From assembly GCA_009746045.1 (NCBI GenBank), contig RPFO01001709.1, positions 1 to 38,138 on the forward strand: 38,138 nt of DNA. Reading direction: 5' to 3'. The stretch is from Mesostigma viride. Lineage: Eukaryota > Streptophyta > Mesostigmatophyceae > Mesostigmatales > Mesostigmataceae. Below are positions 25,014-35,228 of the stretch, in pieces. A program made the translations under genes and the position numbers. The notes under the pieces are model-generated. The model saw only the letters and a list, made by a program, of their open reading frames with translations. It had not been told where the DNA came from and did not search any database. Within the stretch, counting starts at the first letter, position 1, and every line of letters begins with the position of its first letter.

Positions 25014-28000
25014 GTATGCGCCCCCCGGCGCTGAGCGTAACGCAGGGAGTCCCTGTGCTGAGCAATGAACAAGTTGTTCATCGCGATGGGCATGACCTTC
25101 TTAAAAGTCTCTGCCCTGGCCAGCACCTCAACCAAAAATTGCTGAGCGTTGTCGAAGGCCATGGGTTCGGGGTGCGCAACCTGTGCCTCCGTAGGCAAAA
25201 GAGGATTACGCCCGAACAGAAGGAAATACGGGGAGAAGGTAGCGAGAGACTCTGGGGAGACATGCGATAACCCATGGCAATCCATGCCAACTCGCGATCC
25301 CACCTGGCCGACTCCGGCACCTGCAGGCTCCACTTGCGCAGCGCCTGCTTGACGGTCTGCACCAATCTCTCAGCCAAACCATTGGCCTGAGGATGCTCCC
25401 GAGAAGTGCGACGGTGATCAATAAGACATCCATCCAGCAACTCCTGGAACTCACCCCTGAACTCACCACCCTGGTCCGTGACTACCTCCGCGGGAGCCCC
25501 AAACCTGGTTATGATGTCCGCAAAATGCTTCGCTGTGGTAGCGGCATGCTTGTCAGCAATGGGGATCAACTCAACCCATTTGCTAAAGCTCTCCACGCAT
25601 ACCATGACATAGAGGTTGCCGTCAGGGCTCTCCTGAAACGGCCCGCACAGATCGACGTGCCAGCGATAAAACAAGCCCTTGATGGGAAGCGACATCAGCT
25701 CCTTGGCACCATGATCTGCGCTAAAGTTAGCCTTGGTTCGAGCACACGGGACACAGCTGGCCACTACCTGGGCCACCGTGTGTCGCATGTTATTCCACCA
25801 ATAACTGGTCCGTACGAGGCTGAGCGTGCGATTGCCACCCAAGTGACCATACCGCTCGTGGTACGCCTGCACTATAGCAACGCGCTTGTCAGGCGGTGGG
25901 ACGACCACCCTACGCTTGCCCAACAGCTTGTACAAAACCCCATCTTCCCAACCATAGGTTGCAGCCCTGTGCTGCACCCTGTTCAACTCCGTTGCCTTCT
26001 GAGCAGGAGTCCAATCGACTGGAGTAGGAGTCAAGACAGCACCCTGCACTTGCTCCAACACTCGACCATCTAGCCAGATATCAGCGGTGTAGCAATCAGC
26101 AAGAGAGCTACGCGCTAAGAGAGCCTGCACAGCGATCAGCTGCTGCAGAGAAGGATCAATGTCAAAGGACAGAGACCTACCCTCTTCCATAGCGCACACA
26201 GCTTTGGATGGCGTGAATGGCGACGGCCGCACCGGGTCGTCGCTGATGCCGAAGTCCGCCACAGAGTACTCGACACTGCGCCACCACGCCTCCTCCTCAT
26301 CGTCGGCCGCATACCCAGCAGCGTTCACAAAGACCACAGAACCAGACGAGCCCTCGGCACCCATGGCCCGGGCTCCAGTGTGGTCAACAGTGGTAGGCAT
26401 GGCGTATCGGGATAGCACATCGGCGTTGACATGGTCCTTGCCGGCCCGATGCACAATGGTCATGTGGTACTCCTGGATAATCATGGCCCATCGGGCGAGC
26501 TTACCCGTCAGGTTGGTGTTGGTCATTAGCCACTGAAGCGGCTGGTGGTCTGTCACCAGAGTAAACACGCGCCCAAATAAATACGGGCGAAAGTGCTTGA
26601 TGGCCCACACCACAGCCAGTGCCTCCCCCTCATAGGAAGAATACCGGCTCTCCGCTGGGTTGTTGCTGCGACTAGCATAAGCAATAACGTGCTCGCGCCC
26701 ATCACCATCCTTTTGCGCCAAGACCGCACCCAGTCCTACCTTGGACCAGTCGGTATATAACACAAATGGCAAAGCATAGTCAGGGGCGCGCAGAATCGGT
26801 GCCGACGTGAGCTCCTGCTTGATTGTCTCGATGGCGCGTTGCTGTGCGGGACCCCACGCCCACACGCACCCCTTCTTGAGTAACTCGGTCAAGGGCTTCA
26901 CCTTGCTGCTGAAGTTCTCAATGTAACCTCGGTAATAGCCAGCCAAACCCAAATACGCCCGCACCCCTGAGACATCCGTGGGTACGGCGGCCTGCGCAAT
27001 GGATTCGACCTTGGCGGCATCAGGCGTCCGGCCACCCGGCACAATCTGATGACCAAGGAATGAGAGGGTCCGCTGGGCGAACTTGCACTTCTCAGGGTGC
27101 AGCCGCATATTATGCTCCTCGAGAGCCAAGCGAACCTGCTCCAAGTGCGCCAGGTGCTCCTCAAATGTCGCGCTAAAGACGATTACATCATCAATGTAAC
27201 AAGCGGCGAAAGGAAGACCTGCAAGCACTTTGTCCATAGCTCGTTGGAAAACAGCACTAGCGTTGCGGTGCCCAAAGGGCATGCGCACCCACTCATACAA
27301 ATTGCCGCCCCCCCAGAATGCAAGCTTCCGCTGATCCTCCGGCGCAACTGCGATCTGATGAAAGCCGCTACGCAGGTCCAGCGAGGACACAAACTTCACA
27401 TGAGGAGATATCTTATCCAGGACATCATCCACACGTGGCATGGGGTAACGGTCCACGGGTGTGTGTGCATTCAGCAACCGCAGATCGGTGGCCATGCGCA
27501 TACCCGTCCATGCCCCGGTGATAGCGTCCTTCTTGGGCGCAACGACAACGGCAGCAGCATAGCTGGAGGAAGATTGCCTGATGATACCGGCATCCTCTAA
27601 CTCCTTGCATTGCTCGGCTACAAAATCCAACTCGGCCTGACTCAGGCGATGCTGGCGTCGGAACAAAGGAGTGTCAGTGTCCAATGGAACACGCATGGTC
27701 CCACCATTGAAACACCCCAGTTCATCACTTGTGAAAGCGAAGGCCCCCCTTGCAGTGCCTAGCCACTTTAGCATGGCTGAGCGCTGCGCATCAGAAAGGT
27801 GTTCGCCAATAGCCCAGGGGTGCGTATCCGCGGGATCACCCACAGCTACCGCATGTGCCTCAAGATGCGGCGCCCTAGCCGCATCGTCGTGGAACAAGGA
27901 AAAGGCTGCCACACCTGGTGTGACACCCACCGCCGGAGCCTCGCGTGCCGCCGGTGTATTACCCGATGCAGCGTGGGCTCGCCGGCCAGCACGGTGCTGG

Positions 28001-28179
28001 TCAGCAGGGCGGTCATGAGAATGATAGTCCACACCTGTCGCAGACGCCACCCCCATGCTGATGAAGTCCCCGTCGCTGCAGGGCGCTTCAGTTTGGCTGC
28101 GCCGCCTCAACCTGCTGAGGCGGATTGGCTGGGGACGCCCCCCCAGACTGGCGCACGGCAACCGATGCAAGCAGCACAT
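24956..28179 (-). CDS. pol: Retrotransposon Pol: reverse transcriptase, RNase H, integrase
   Basis: Reverse transcriptase: SSLDLRSGFHQI (about 265-276) and YIDD catalytic loop (328-331). RNase H: LYTDWS with D478, E518 and TDH with D545. Integrase: H-x5-H zinc part with C810/C813, then D844 (WHVDLCGPF), D903 (VTDQGGEF) and E938 (NGLAERLVQ). All catalytic residues are present and the order is Ty3/gypsy. The main frame runs 28179-25078; near 25255 (a C4 run) it shifts by one lost base into SPYFLLFGRNPLLP, normal integrase sequence, and near 25020 into the PHD-finger frame. The frame overlaps the protease-methyltransferase frame by 92 nt, suggesting frameshifted translation. Confidence 0.92.
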
Positions 28180-29872
28180 ACCCGACCTGCAACACCGACA
28201 TAGCCTGGCCTATCAAAGACCAGCGCTCACTCTCGAGCACGCCCGGCAGCGCCGAGGCCCCGACATGAAAACCCATGCTGGCCTCACGAAATTCTGCGGG
28301 TGGCTGCACCAACAGACCGGTGGTAGTGTCCCAAACGAGACCCTTACCCCGATCACGGTATGCTGTCGACCCTTGGTAACTGACCAGGGTCGGCAGTGCA
28401 CACATGGGGCTCCCGACCCGGTTGACGCGTGCATACGGTGGGCGATCCTCGCTATCCACCTTCTGCGTGACTAGGTGGGAAGGCAATGCTACCTCCGCAG
28501 ACACACTCGGATGCTGCCTTGCGACGGCCCCTAAGACCGCCTGCACACCGGTCGCACACGCCACGTTGGTCCAATAGGCACGCAAACGATGCGTGAGCCC
28601 ACCCAGCCCTGCGTTGTCACACACGATGGGCTCCCCCAGGAGTGCCACGATTGTAGCCCAGTCCTCCCGCACCGCCTGATGTGGGCTGTCACCCGCCACA
28701 ACGTTCTCAAACAGATACGCAGGCGGATGGGGCTGACGCGACTGCAACAGTCCCACCACACGCAACAGTTCCCAGAACAGCGCGCTACGCGGATCGGCTA
28801 GCCCCCGCCCTTGCCCTGCCTGGCTCAGGCCCTGGCACTCCCAACCCGCAATTACCAAGTCGATGGCATGATGCCTGCGCAACAACTGCTGCACCTGCAC
28901 CTCACCGATGGCTCGGATATCTTGAGGACATTCCCCAAACGGGTCACGCCATGCTGATGGCGGAAACTGCGCGGGATACTCTCGCGACAACACGCCACAG
29001 TGACTGAAGTACACCTGACGCGCCTTGTGCGATGGCTCTACCGCGATGAGTTTACGGCACACGCCGCCTGCGGCCAAAAAGCCTGCAATGCCCCCTCCGA
29101 TCCCCGCAAACAGTTCCAACACTACCGCACCCTTGGCAAAATCAGGGGCCTGCGGTAAGATTGCAGCAGAAAAATTACCTTGGGCCTCCAAGACACCCGG
29201 TTGCACCAAAGTGAGGCCATGGCTGGCCATCTGAGGAATGGTGATGACGGCTTCAGTCACCCGCTTGCGCATAGCCAGCTGCCGCGTGGACGTCACAGCA
29301 TCCAGCGACCACTGCGTGCGCATCTTGGCAATGCTCGCCGTTGGCTGAGGCAGCACCGTCCGATGCTTGTCCCACGCCGATGAGCCCGCCGCCCGTACCT
29401 CCACCATGCTGACCTCCACCACGCCCGCAGCCGCTGAAGGGTTGAGGCGTGCAGCCCCGGCTGAAGAACTGAAGCATGAGACCGGCACACTGGCCCGCTT
29501 CAGGCCAGCCCCATCCCAATCAGGGATGTAAGATGCCTCCTCCGCCCTATAGTCCACCTGAACCATGGCGCGAGCAAGGACATCCACCCCGAGTAGTGCG
29601 GAATATCCACACTTGTTGACCACCAGCGCATACGCGGACACGGTGGTCATGCTAGAGGCGCGCAACGGATTGAAAATCACGTTGACTTTAACCGCCGTCA
29701 TAGCGTACGGCTTACTAGCCGGACCCTGCCAACCTGACACAGACACGGGGCTTTCTACTAAGCCACCGTTCTCGTAGGTCAGGTTCAGCATGGTGGCCAA
29801 GTCTGTGCTGATGACTAGCGGCTGAGCACCGCTATCAAGCTTGACTGCGCCAACCAACGGACATGTCACCAT
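28088..29872 (-). CDS. Retropepsin fused to DNMT3-like cytosine-5 methyltransferase
   Basis: 594 residues. The N-terminal domain is a retroviral-type aspartic protease: VKLDSGA (12-16, catalytic Asp) and SALLGVDVLARA (91-102). The C-terminal half is a DNA cytosine-5 methyltransferase: motif I LELFAGIGG (252-260, SAM binding), motif IV ECQGLSQAG with catalytic Cys346, motif VI FENVVAG (388-394), motif VIII THRLRAYWTN (427-436). The F-E-N-V-V and H-R-x-R-x-x-W-x-N forms are closest to DNMT3. Cytosine methyltransferases captured by retrotransposons are known from some algae and dinoflagellates. All key residues are present, so it may be active and methylate its own or host/viral DNA. Confidence 0.9.
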   Translation of the reverse strand: MVTCPLVGAVKLDSGAQPLVISTDLATMLNLTYENGGLVESPVSVSGWQGPASKPYAMTAVKVNVIFNPLRASSMTTVSAYALVVNKCGYSALLGVDVLARAMVQVDYRAEEASYIPDWDGAGLKRASVPVSCFSSSAGAARLNPSAAAGVVEVSMVEVRAAGSSAWDKHRTVLPQPTASIAKMRTQWSLDAVTSTRQLAMRKRVTEAVITIPQMASHGLTLVQPGVLEAQGNFSAAILPQAPDFAKGAVVLELFAGIGGGIAGFLAAGGVCRKLIAVEPSHKARQVYFSHCGVLSREYPAQFPPSAWRDPFGECPQDIRAIGEVQVQQLLRRHHAIDLVIAGWECQGLSQAGQGRGLADPRSALFWELLRVVGLLQSRQPHPPAYLFENVVAGDSPHQAVREDWATIVALLGEPIVCDNAGLGGLTHRLRAYWTNVACATGVQAVLGAVARQHPSVSAEVALPSHLVTQKVDSEDRPPYARVNRVGSPMCALPTLVSYQGSTAYRDRGKGLVWDTTTGLLVQPPAEFREASMGFHVGASALPGVLESERWSLIGQAMSVLQVGYVLLASVAVRQSGGASPANPPQQVEAAQPN

Positions 29873-29913
29873 GTCGCTCCATACATCTCCACAGGCTCCA
29901 ACTGCTTGGAACG

Positions 29914-32724
29914 CTATGGACGGCTCACCATTGGGGTATGGAACACCGTGGGAACCTGGGGAACTGCACTAGTGCGCTGCTGGCTACTTGTGCTGACCAC
30001 TCCCGCTTGCACCACGGGCACTGCGGCTTCTACCGGCTGACGCCCGTAGGTGACGGACTCAGAATTGCGCAAGGTGCGCACATCATGCCCATCTGCGAAC
30101 AACTGGATCTCGGACACAACCGACCCCAGCCACTCAACCCCCTTCTGCCCGAAGGTGTCGACCACCTGCCGTGCTGAAAACATGGGTACGTCCACAATGA
30201 ACGGCATTGGGTACACAGGCGCCAATCGCCTACGCTGCTCCAGCCCAGCAGGGTTCGCATGCTCAAAAGCAGATTGCACCCCAGCCAGCGGCATGGAAAA
30301 GGACGCGGGCAACTGCCCGGCAGGCAACATGGGTGCCTGCTGAAAAGAAAGCGGGCTGCGTGCCTGCTTGCCTTTGGTAGCCTCCGCAGCGTTGATCTCG
30401 ACGTCACCCGGCATGGGCGCCCAGAATGGGTCCTCCCGGTACACCGTCGCGAATTGGTTGGGGGGCGCCGTCGCCTCCTCACCATGCTTGATGGCAGCCA
30501 CCTGGGCTTCCATCGAGTCGGTCTTGCCCGCCATCTCGGCGAAGTGGACCGTCTTGATGCCCGCGGCTGGACACTTGTTCATCAGGTGCCACTTCGTGTC
30601 TGCCCCATGCGGCTTCGTGCAGCGGCTTGGACACTCGCGACTAAGGTGCCCATCCTTGTCGCAAAGGTAACATTTACCGCGTGACGGGGTGGGTGCGCCC
30701 AGCGCGCCTTGCACGCCCTGCGCCTCCTGAGTCCCATCCGATGACGGCGGACGACCGCCTCCGCCTCGACCACCACCGCGACCCCGACCACCGTAGCCAC
30801 TGCCGCCGCCACCACGACTGACACCGCCACTGCCACCCTGACCGCCACCGCCGCTGCCACCCTGACCGCCACCGCCGCTGCCCCCGTGACCGGCGTTGCC
30901 ACCACCCTGAGTGCCGACATATTCACCGCGCCCCGCACCAGGCAGCCGCTGGCCACCCTTGACCGCGATGGCCTTCTCCATCTCAGCCATCTTCTTGCGC
31001 ATCTCAGCCAGCTCAGACGAGATACCCTTCTCGCCTTCCGCACGCTTCCTGAGCAGCCGCTTGAATGCTGCACAGAGAGTCACCAAAGTCCACTCCCCAC
31101 CGGGCGGCTCCGGAAGATCGATGGCCAGCAGGGGCACTGCACTCCGCCATAACCGGCAAGCCTTGGTCTGCGTATAATCAGGCACTTTGCCCGCAAACGC
31201 GAGAAGCCGGTCAAGGGAGAAAGCCGGATCCTCACCCTCGGCGACGGTGAACGCTCCATTCCATTCCGCGATGGCCTTGACGTGCTCAACTGGGTACTCC
31301 AGCCGCAGTTGCTGCCACAGCTGCTCTGCCGGGTCGACATCGAAGATGATCGAGTCGAGATCCGGTGTGCCCATGTCCGTGAGCGCAAACCATATGTCCG
31401 TGCGATGACATCGGTCCACGAGCGCTCGGTAATGCTGGACCAAAACCTGGACCTTCTTCTTGGTCAGGTCATGGAAAAAAAGGTGAATAAAATCCATCAC
31501 CATCTCATGGCGAAGAGGATACCCCGAGGCATAACGATAAGTGTTACAATGAGCTCGGAAGAGCTCATAGGCTTCCTCTAAAGTCGCACCCGTGCCTGCT
31601 GAGGTGAACTTCTCGCGAAGCTCCACCTTGGGCAGCGATGGCACACGAGTGGATTCGCCATGCACGCCGTACGGCATGCGGTGGGGTCGCTGGACGTCGT
31701 CGCCCTCACCCCATGGTATGCTGGCTACCTCCCGATCGACTTGGCCCCAGCCGAAGTCTGACCGAGTGCCGCCAAGCCTGGGCCGCCCTGCGGTGCCACC
31801 CAACGGCGTTGCTGCCGCCGTCATGGGTGGCCGACCTGTGCTAAACAAGCCACCTGATGCTCCCCCCCTGGGGGCTGCACCATACCCGCCGCGCCACGAT
31901 AACGTGCCTTGGTTGGGTGCCCGTAGGTTCCCCCCCAGCGTATAAGATGCGTCGGCAGTCGACCGGGTGCCTACCCGACCGACGTTCGGCTGCAGCTCGT
32001 CATCCTGCGCCATTTCCCCGTCGCCCCGCCGTTGACCGCTTGGTCCGACGCGTGGCTGACTGGGCTCAACGTTGCGTAGTGGACCTGTCCCACTGCGCTC
32101 TTCGTCGAAGTGTCCGCGTTGGTCACGCAGCGCCTCATGTCGCCGCGCTTCCTCGGCAGCGGCCTCCTCGTCGGCAGCCTGCCTGGCCTCGGCGTCGCGT
32201 TGGGCCGCAGCTTGGCAGGCGCGTGCAGCTTCCGTGGTTGCCTCCGCCTGCCGCCGTTGCTCAGCGCGCTCCGTAGCACGCCTCGCTTCAGCCGTAGATT
32301 CCGCGCGCTCCAAAGCAAGTCGCACAGTTTCTTCAACAAGCGTCGCCTGTTGCGATAACTGCGTCGCTTGCTGAGCTCGGAGTGCCGCCAGCTCTGCCGC
32401 TTGCTCTTGCAGCAGGCGCAGCACTTGGGTAAGAGCACCACCGTCCCCTGCCGAAGAAAGGGAAGGCGCTCCATTACCTAACAAAGCGGTGTCCGCACTA
32501 GTGCCGAGACGACCGCTGGGCGGGTCAGTTGCTTGACCGCCCGTAGCTGCCGGCGCTGACCCACCACTGCCTGATGCTGTGGGGTCAGTTCCTGACATGT
32601 TGATGGTGGTATCGACCCTGGAGAGCTCCTGCCCGTCGGTGTCGACGCCCGTGTTGGCACAGCCTGCGTGGCTTGCCAAAAACGCTGTGACCGACCTAGT
32701 GTGATATGACATAAACTGCCACAA
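29914..32724 (-). CDS. gag: Retrotransposon Gag with zinc knuckle
   Basis: 936 residues in the long frame; ATG 32598 is a likely start. Residues about 110-220 are an Ala/Gln/Glu/Arg-rich coiled coil. The central part (about 370-560) is a helical retrotransposon Gag/capsid-like domain with FIHLFFHDLTKKKVQVLVQHY. A Gly-rich GGSGGGGQ repeat follows (about 605-660), then a CCHC knuckle CYLCDKDGHLSRECP (near 685) for RNA binding. It packages element RNA into particles. The protease frame begins 42 nt downstream in the -1 relation, consistent with ribosomal frameshifting or one lost base. Confidence 0.85.
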   Translation of the reverse strand: MWQFMSYHTRSVTAFLASHAGCANTGVDTDGQELSRVDTTINMSGTDPTASGSGGSAPAATGGQATDPPSGRLGTSADTALLGNGAPSLSSAGDGGALTQVLRLLQEQAAELAALRAQQATQLSQQATLVEETVRLALERAESTAEARRATERAEQRRQAEATTEAARACQAAAQRDAEARQAADEEAAAEEARRHEALRDQRGHFDEERSGTGPLRNVEPSQPRVGPSGQRRGDGEMAQDDELQPNVGRVGTRSTADASYTLGGNLRAPNQGTLSWRGGYGAAPRGGASGGLFSTGRPPMTAAATPLGGTAGRPRLGGTRSDFGWGQVDREVASIPWGEGDDVQRPHRMPYGVHGESTRVPSLPKVELREKFTSAGTGATLEEAYELFRAHCNTYRYASGYPLRHEMVMDFIHLFFHDLTKKKVQVLVQHYRALVDRCHRTDIWFALTDMGTPDLDSIIFDVDPAEQLWQQLRLEYPVEHVKAIAEWNGAFTVAEGEDPAFSLDRLLAFAGKVPDYTQTKACRLWRSAVPLLAIDLPEPPGGEWTLVTLCAAFKRLLRKRAEGEKGISSELAEMRKKMAEMEKAIAVKGGQRLPGAGRGEYVGTQGGGNAGHGGSGGGGQGGSGGGGQGGSGGVSRGGGGSGYGGRGRGGGRGGGGRPPSSDGTQEAQGVQGALGAPTPSRGKCYLCDKDGHLSRECPSRCTKPHGADTKWHLMNKCPAAGIKTVHFAEMAGKTDSMEAQVAAIKHGEEATAPPNQFATVYREDPFWAPMPGDVEINAAEATKGKQARSPLSFQQAPMLPAGQLPASFSMPLAGVQSAFEHANPAGLEQRRRLAPVYPMPFIVDVPMFSARQVVDTFGQKGVEWLGSVVSEIQLFADGHDVRTLRNSESVTYGRQPVEAAVPVVQAGVVSTSSQQRTSAVPQVPTVFHTPMVSRP

Positions 32725-32873
32725 CCACTACCAAGTAGCAACGGTCTAATCTGAAAGACTTAATGGTTGATCAGGCCACTATGTGTGCTAGTCTTCCCCA
32801 GAAAACTGCACACCGTCTCTCTTTGCTGAAATGAAAATGTTCCTTTGCAGATGGAGCTAGTCTCTTCGAGTAA

Positions 32874-34125
32874 TGAAAAGAGGGCTCTCAGCCGAGGACA
32901 AGGAACTGTCCCTCGTGCCTGATGACCACCTTCTTGATCCCCTTGTGTACCGTCGCGTGCCGCGTTTGAATATCCTTGCTGGGGCGTTAGCTAGACGCTC
33001 CAACTACTCTAATTGCGACAATATGATGGTGCAAGAGGGTGCTTTTGCCTCCCCTGCTATAGAACAATGCTTTCACAACACACACTTTGCACAGTCTGAT
33101 GATGAAGCCGCACATGCGGAATTTATTGAGAAAGTTAATACAATTACAACACGTTGATAGTCTCAATATCGATGCACTCCATGCTCACGAGCCCGCAGTT
33201 AGGCAGCGCTCCATGACATGCTACCGGCCTTGCTCCCAAGGAAAGGGAGAAACACGAAGGCCACTAACGAGAGACTCGAAGAGACTACACGCTGCGTGAG
33301 AGTCCTCTTCGACTATGAACCAAACCATTCGTCATGCATGCCACACGCATGACACACGCCACACTTGTCAGTCCAGCCAGGAATGCCAAAACTATCTTGC
33401 TGCCTGAACCATGCAAATAGAAACCGCATTCCAGTTGCCGTCCTGGCTTTCTACCACACATGCCAACAAAAGCAGGAAGGCATCCCGACAAATCTAAATT
33501 GCTACCCTGTTGCCGATCTCATCTCCTAGAGGCTCCGGCATTTCTGTCCCTGGGAATGTCCGACATTGAGTCACGTCCAGCAAGGTCGAAGCATAATATC
33601 CTTCAGACAATCTGCACGCTCACACCTTGCGTGTGAGTGGCCCAGCAAACATTGCGTCTAATCGTTCCTTTCTAGAAGAAATCCCTTTGTAGGGCTGCCA
33701 GCGATTTCGCATTCATTCCAGCGATCTGGCTCCGCACCGCAAATTGTCCTTTTCCATTTTCTGTCCAGTCCTCATAACGTTGACCCGCTATTCTACACCA
33801 CAAAGACACCTGGCCTGTCAATAGCCTCGGCGCTGTTGAAGTCCAGCAGTCCAGCTTCAGCTCCAGCTGTCCACTAACACGCGTATGATCCTCTCGACGC
33901 TGCGCACTTGTGCTGCCGTCCGCTCAAGTCAGTGCTGCGCGCCCAGCTGTGCCTGGCCCGGCGCGCATGCACGTACACTTTCGTCCGCTCTTATGCTGCA
34001 AGTGCTAGTGTCCCCCCCGGTCACTAGCCTTTGTCGAAAATGCGTAGAAAACAAATTCCTTGCGCACGTCACCGGTCTTGTGCATAGTGGGCGCCGCCCG
34101 GATGACATAGCTCGCGTCCGTGACA
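32874..34125 (-). repeat. Long terminal repeat B, right copy
   Basis: 1252 bp, apparently identical to 23127-24378. It forms the right end of the element (5' end in coding direction), ending GTGACA before the duplicated TGTC. Repeat A is absent from this side. Between it and Gag (32725-32873) lies a 149-bp leader without a clear tRNA primer-binding site. Confidence 0.9.
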
Positions 34126-34194
34126 TGTCTACGTTTGCAAAGTGGCGGAAGGATGTGACAGGATTTGAAGATGCTTGGAAGTAGTGGCAACCAT

Positions 34195-34739
34195 CTACAT
34201 CTCGTCCGCGGGAAAATCGCCGTGGCTCGCTAAGTGCCAGGCCGCGTCCTGTTCGGGACCCTCGGGGATGGCGTTGATGGCTAGCTCCGGAGCGAGGGAT
34301 GTATCTGCTCCGGCGGTGTGTGGAGGGTCGGTCAGGAACCTTTCATCCTCGGCGGACCGCTCCGGTCTTCGCCACGTTAAGCTGCCCGCGTGCAGGTGCG
34401 ACATCGCGTCGGTTTTGCCATCTAACGCGTCGGTAAATGTTGAGACGACCTTGGGATCTTTTTCGCTTCTCCCCAGAGGCACCTTTACAAAACGTTCCGC
34501 CCCCCCTCTACCTATGGCTTTGTTGTGGGCAAGTATGGACTTCTCGAACAAGTCGTAAGGGCTCTTGCGGAATGGAGAGAAATTGCTCGCCATTTCTGCG
34601 TAATTTTCGTCGAAATCCTTGCGGGTCGGTCTGGCCCGCATCGAATGCCTCCTCCGCCCGTGCACATAACACCTCTGCCCCCCTTTGACGCTCGTTTCAG
34701 GCAGCGACGGTTCCCGCGAGTCTTAGCCGTGCACCTCAT
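34195..34739 (-). CDS. Intron-2 nested Cys/His zinc-motif protein (frame break)
   Basis: Starts M-R-C-T-A-K-T-R-G-N-R-R-C at ATG 34739. At a G6 run near 34680 the first frame loses the pattern, while the next frame gives R-C-Y-V-H, the missing C-x2-H of the motif, so one lost base is likely. After the motif come about 145 residues, mixed helical and acidic, with DFDENYAEMASNFSPF and a His/Asp/Pro-rich end. It is antisense to RNR and lies inside intron 2, its ATG 39 nt before the acceptor. Same family as the nested genes in introns 1 and 3. Confidence 0.7.
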
Positions 34740-34778
34740 GATGTACTGTTGGCCCCGATATTTTTCTCGACCCCGCAG

Positions 34779-35172
34779 AGCTCTGGCGATGTAAACGTAT
34801 CCAAGGCTATGGTGGCTATCTCCGACATTTTGTCCCGGCGCGCGGACCAGCTCCTCACCAAGATGGACATCCTCGACATCGTGAACCACCTCGGACCATG
34901 TTGAGCAGTCGCCGGTCCGCGGAGATCGCACTCTTCGAGTACGGCGACGTCGAGTGGCGCGAGTTCGCCTCCGCTAAAAAAACTTGGTGGATCGCCCACG
35001 CCCACCGCCAGCAGTCCAACAACTCGCTGGTCTTCACCAAGGAGCCCACCCGCCAGCAGCTGGAGGAGATCTTCGCCATCATGCTCGACTCCGGCGGCTC
35101 CGAGCCCGGCATGTTCAACCTCGAGGCAGCCCGCCGCCGCGCCCCCTGGTGCAAAGGCTGCAATCCTTGCTG
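34779..35172 (+). CDS. nrdJ: Class II ribonucleotide reductase, exon 3
   Basis: Begins SSGD, then AISDIL.RRADQLLTKMDILDIVNHLG. After one lost C near 34893 it continues MLSSRRSAEIALFEYGD, KKTWW, SNNSLVF and GGSEPGMFNLEAARRRAPW.KGCNPC, all RTPR-type blocks. The last Cys corresponds to the thiyl-radical Cys (Cys408 of the Lactobacillus enzyme, recalled numbering). The exon ends two bases into the next codon, before GTATCT. Splicing yields N-P-C-C-E, where most relatives have N-P-C-A/G-E. Confidence 0.9.
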
Positions 35173-35228
35173 GTATCTGGAAAAAAACGCTCGCTCTTTT
35201 TTATTCTTTCCTACATATAATACGTGCA

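Larger units (their letters stand above)
22982..34125 (-). mobile_element. Ty3/gypsy-type retrotransposon with DNA methyltransferase and PHD finger
   Basis: 11,144 bp, flanked by the 4-bp duplication TGTC (22978-22981 and 34126-34129). Coding order on the minus strand is Gag (32724-29914), protease-methyltransferase (29872-28088), RT-RNaseH-integrase (28179-about 25000) and PHD finger (ends 24549). Two 1252-bp direct repeats (B) appear identical by eye and in every shared reading frame, so insertion is recent. A 143-bp repeat (A) occurs at the left end and again inside. In coding direction the order is B-internal-A-B-A, not LTR-internal-LTR. The polypurine run GCGAGGGGGG lies just before the inner A copy (24524-24533). 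Confidence 0.92.
22710..34778 (+). other. RNR intron 2 (12,069 nt) with nested genes and a retrotransposon
   Basis: Donor GTGAGT at 22710; acceptor region TTTTTCTCGACCCCGCAG ending at 34778. Splicing joins GYGWL to SSGD in phase. Without the 11,144-bp retrotransposon and its 4-bp duplication the intron would be about 920 nt, similar to the other two. It carries a plus-strand membrane-protein gene (22777, now interrupted) and a minus-strand zinc-motif gene (34195-34739). Confidence 0.85.

Noticed and set aside
25393-26073. 226-residue plus-strand frame opposite the integrase
   Set aside because: It is a shadow of the intact integrase and RNase H coding strand and shows no family motif.
30700-30900. 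Short tandem units in Gag as a CRISPR-like array
   Set aside because: They encode a Gly-rich GGSGGGGQ repeat in a coding frame; there are no spacers between conserved repeats.
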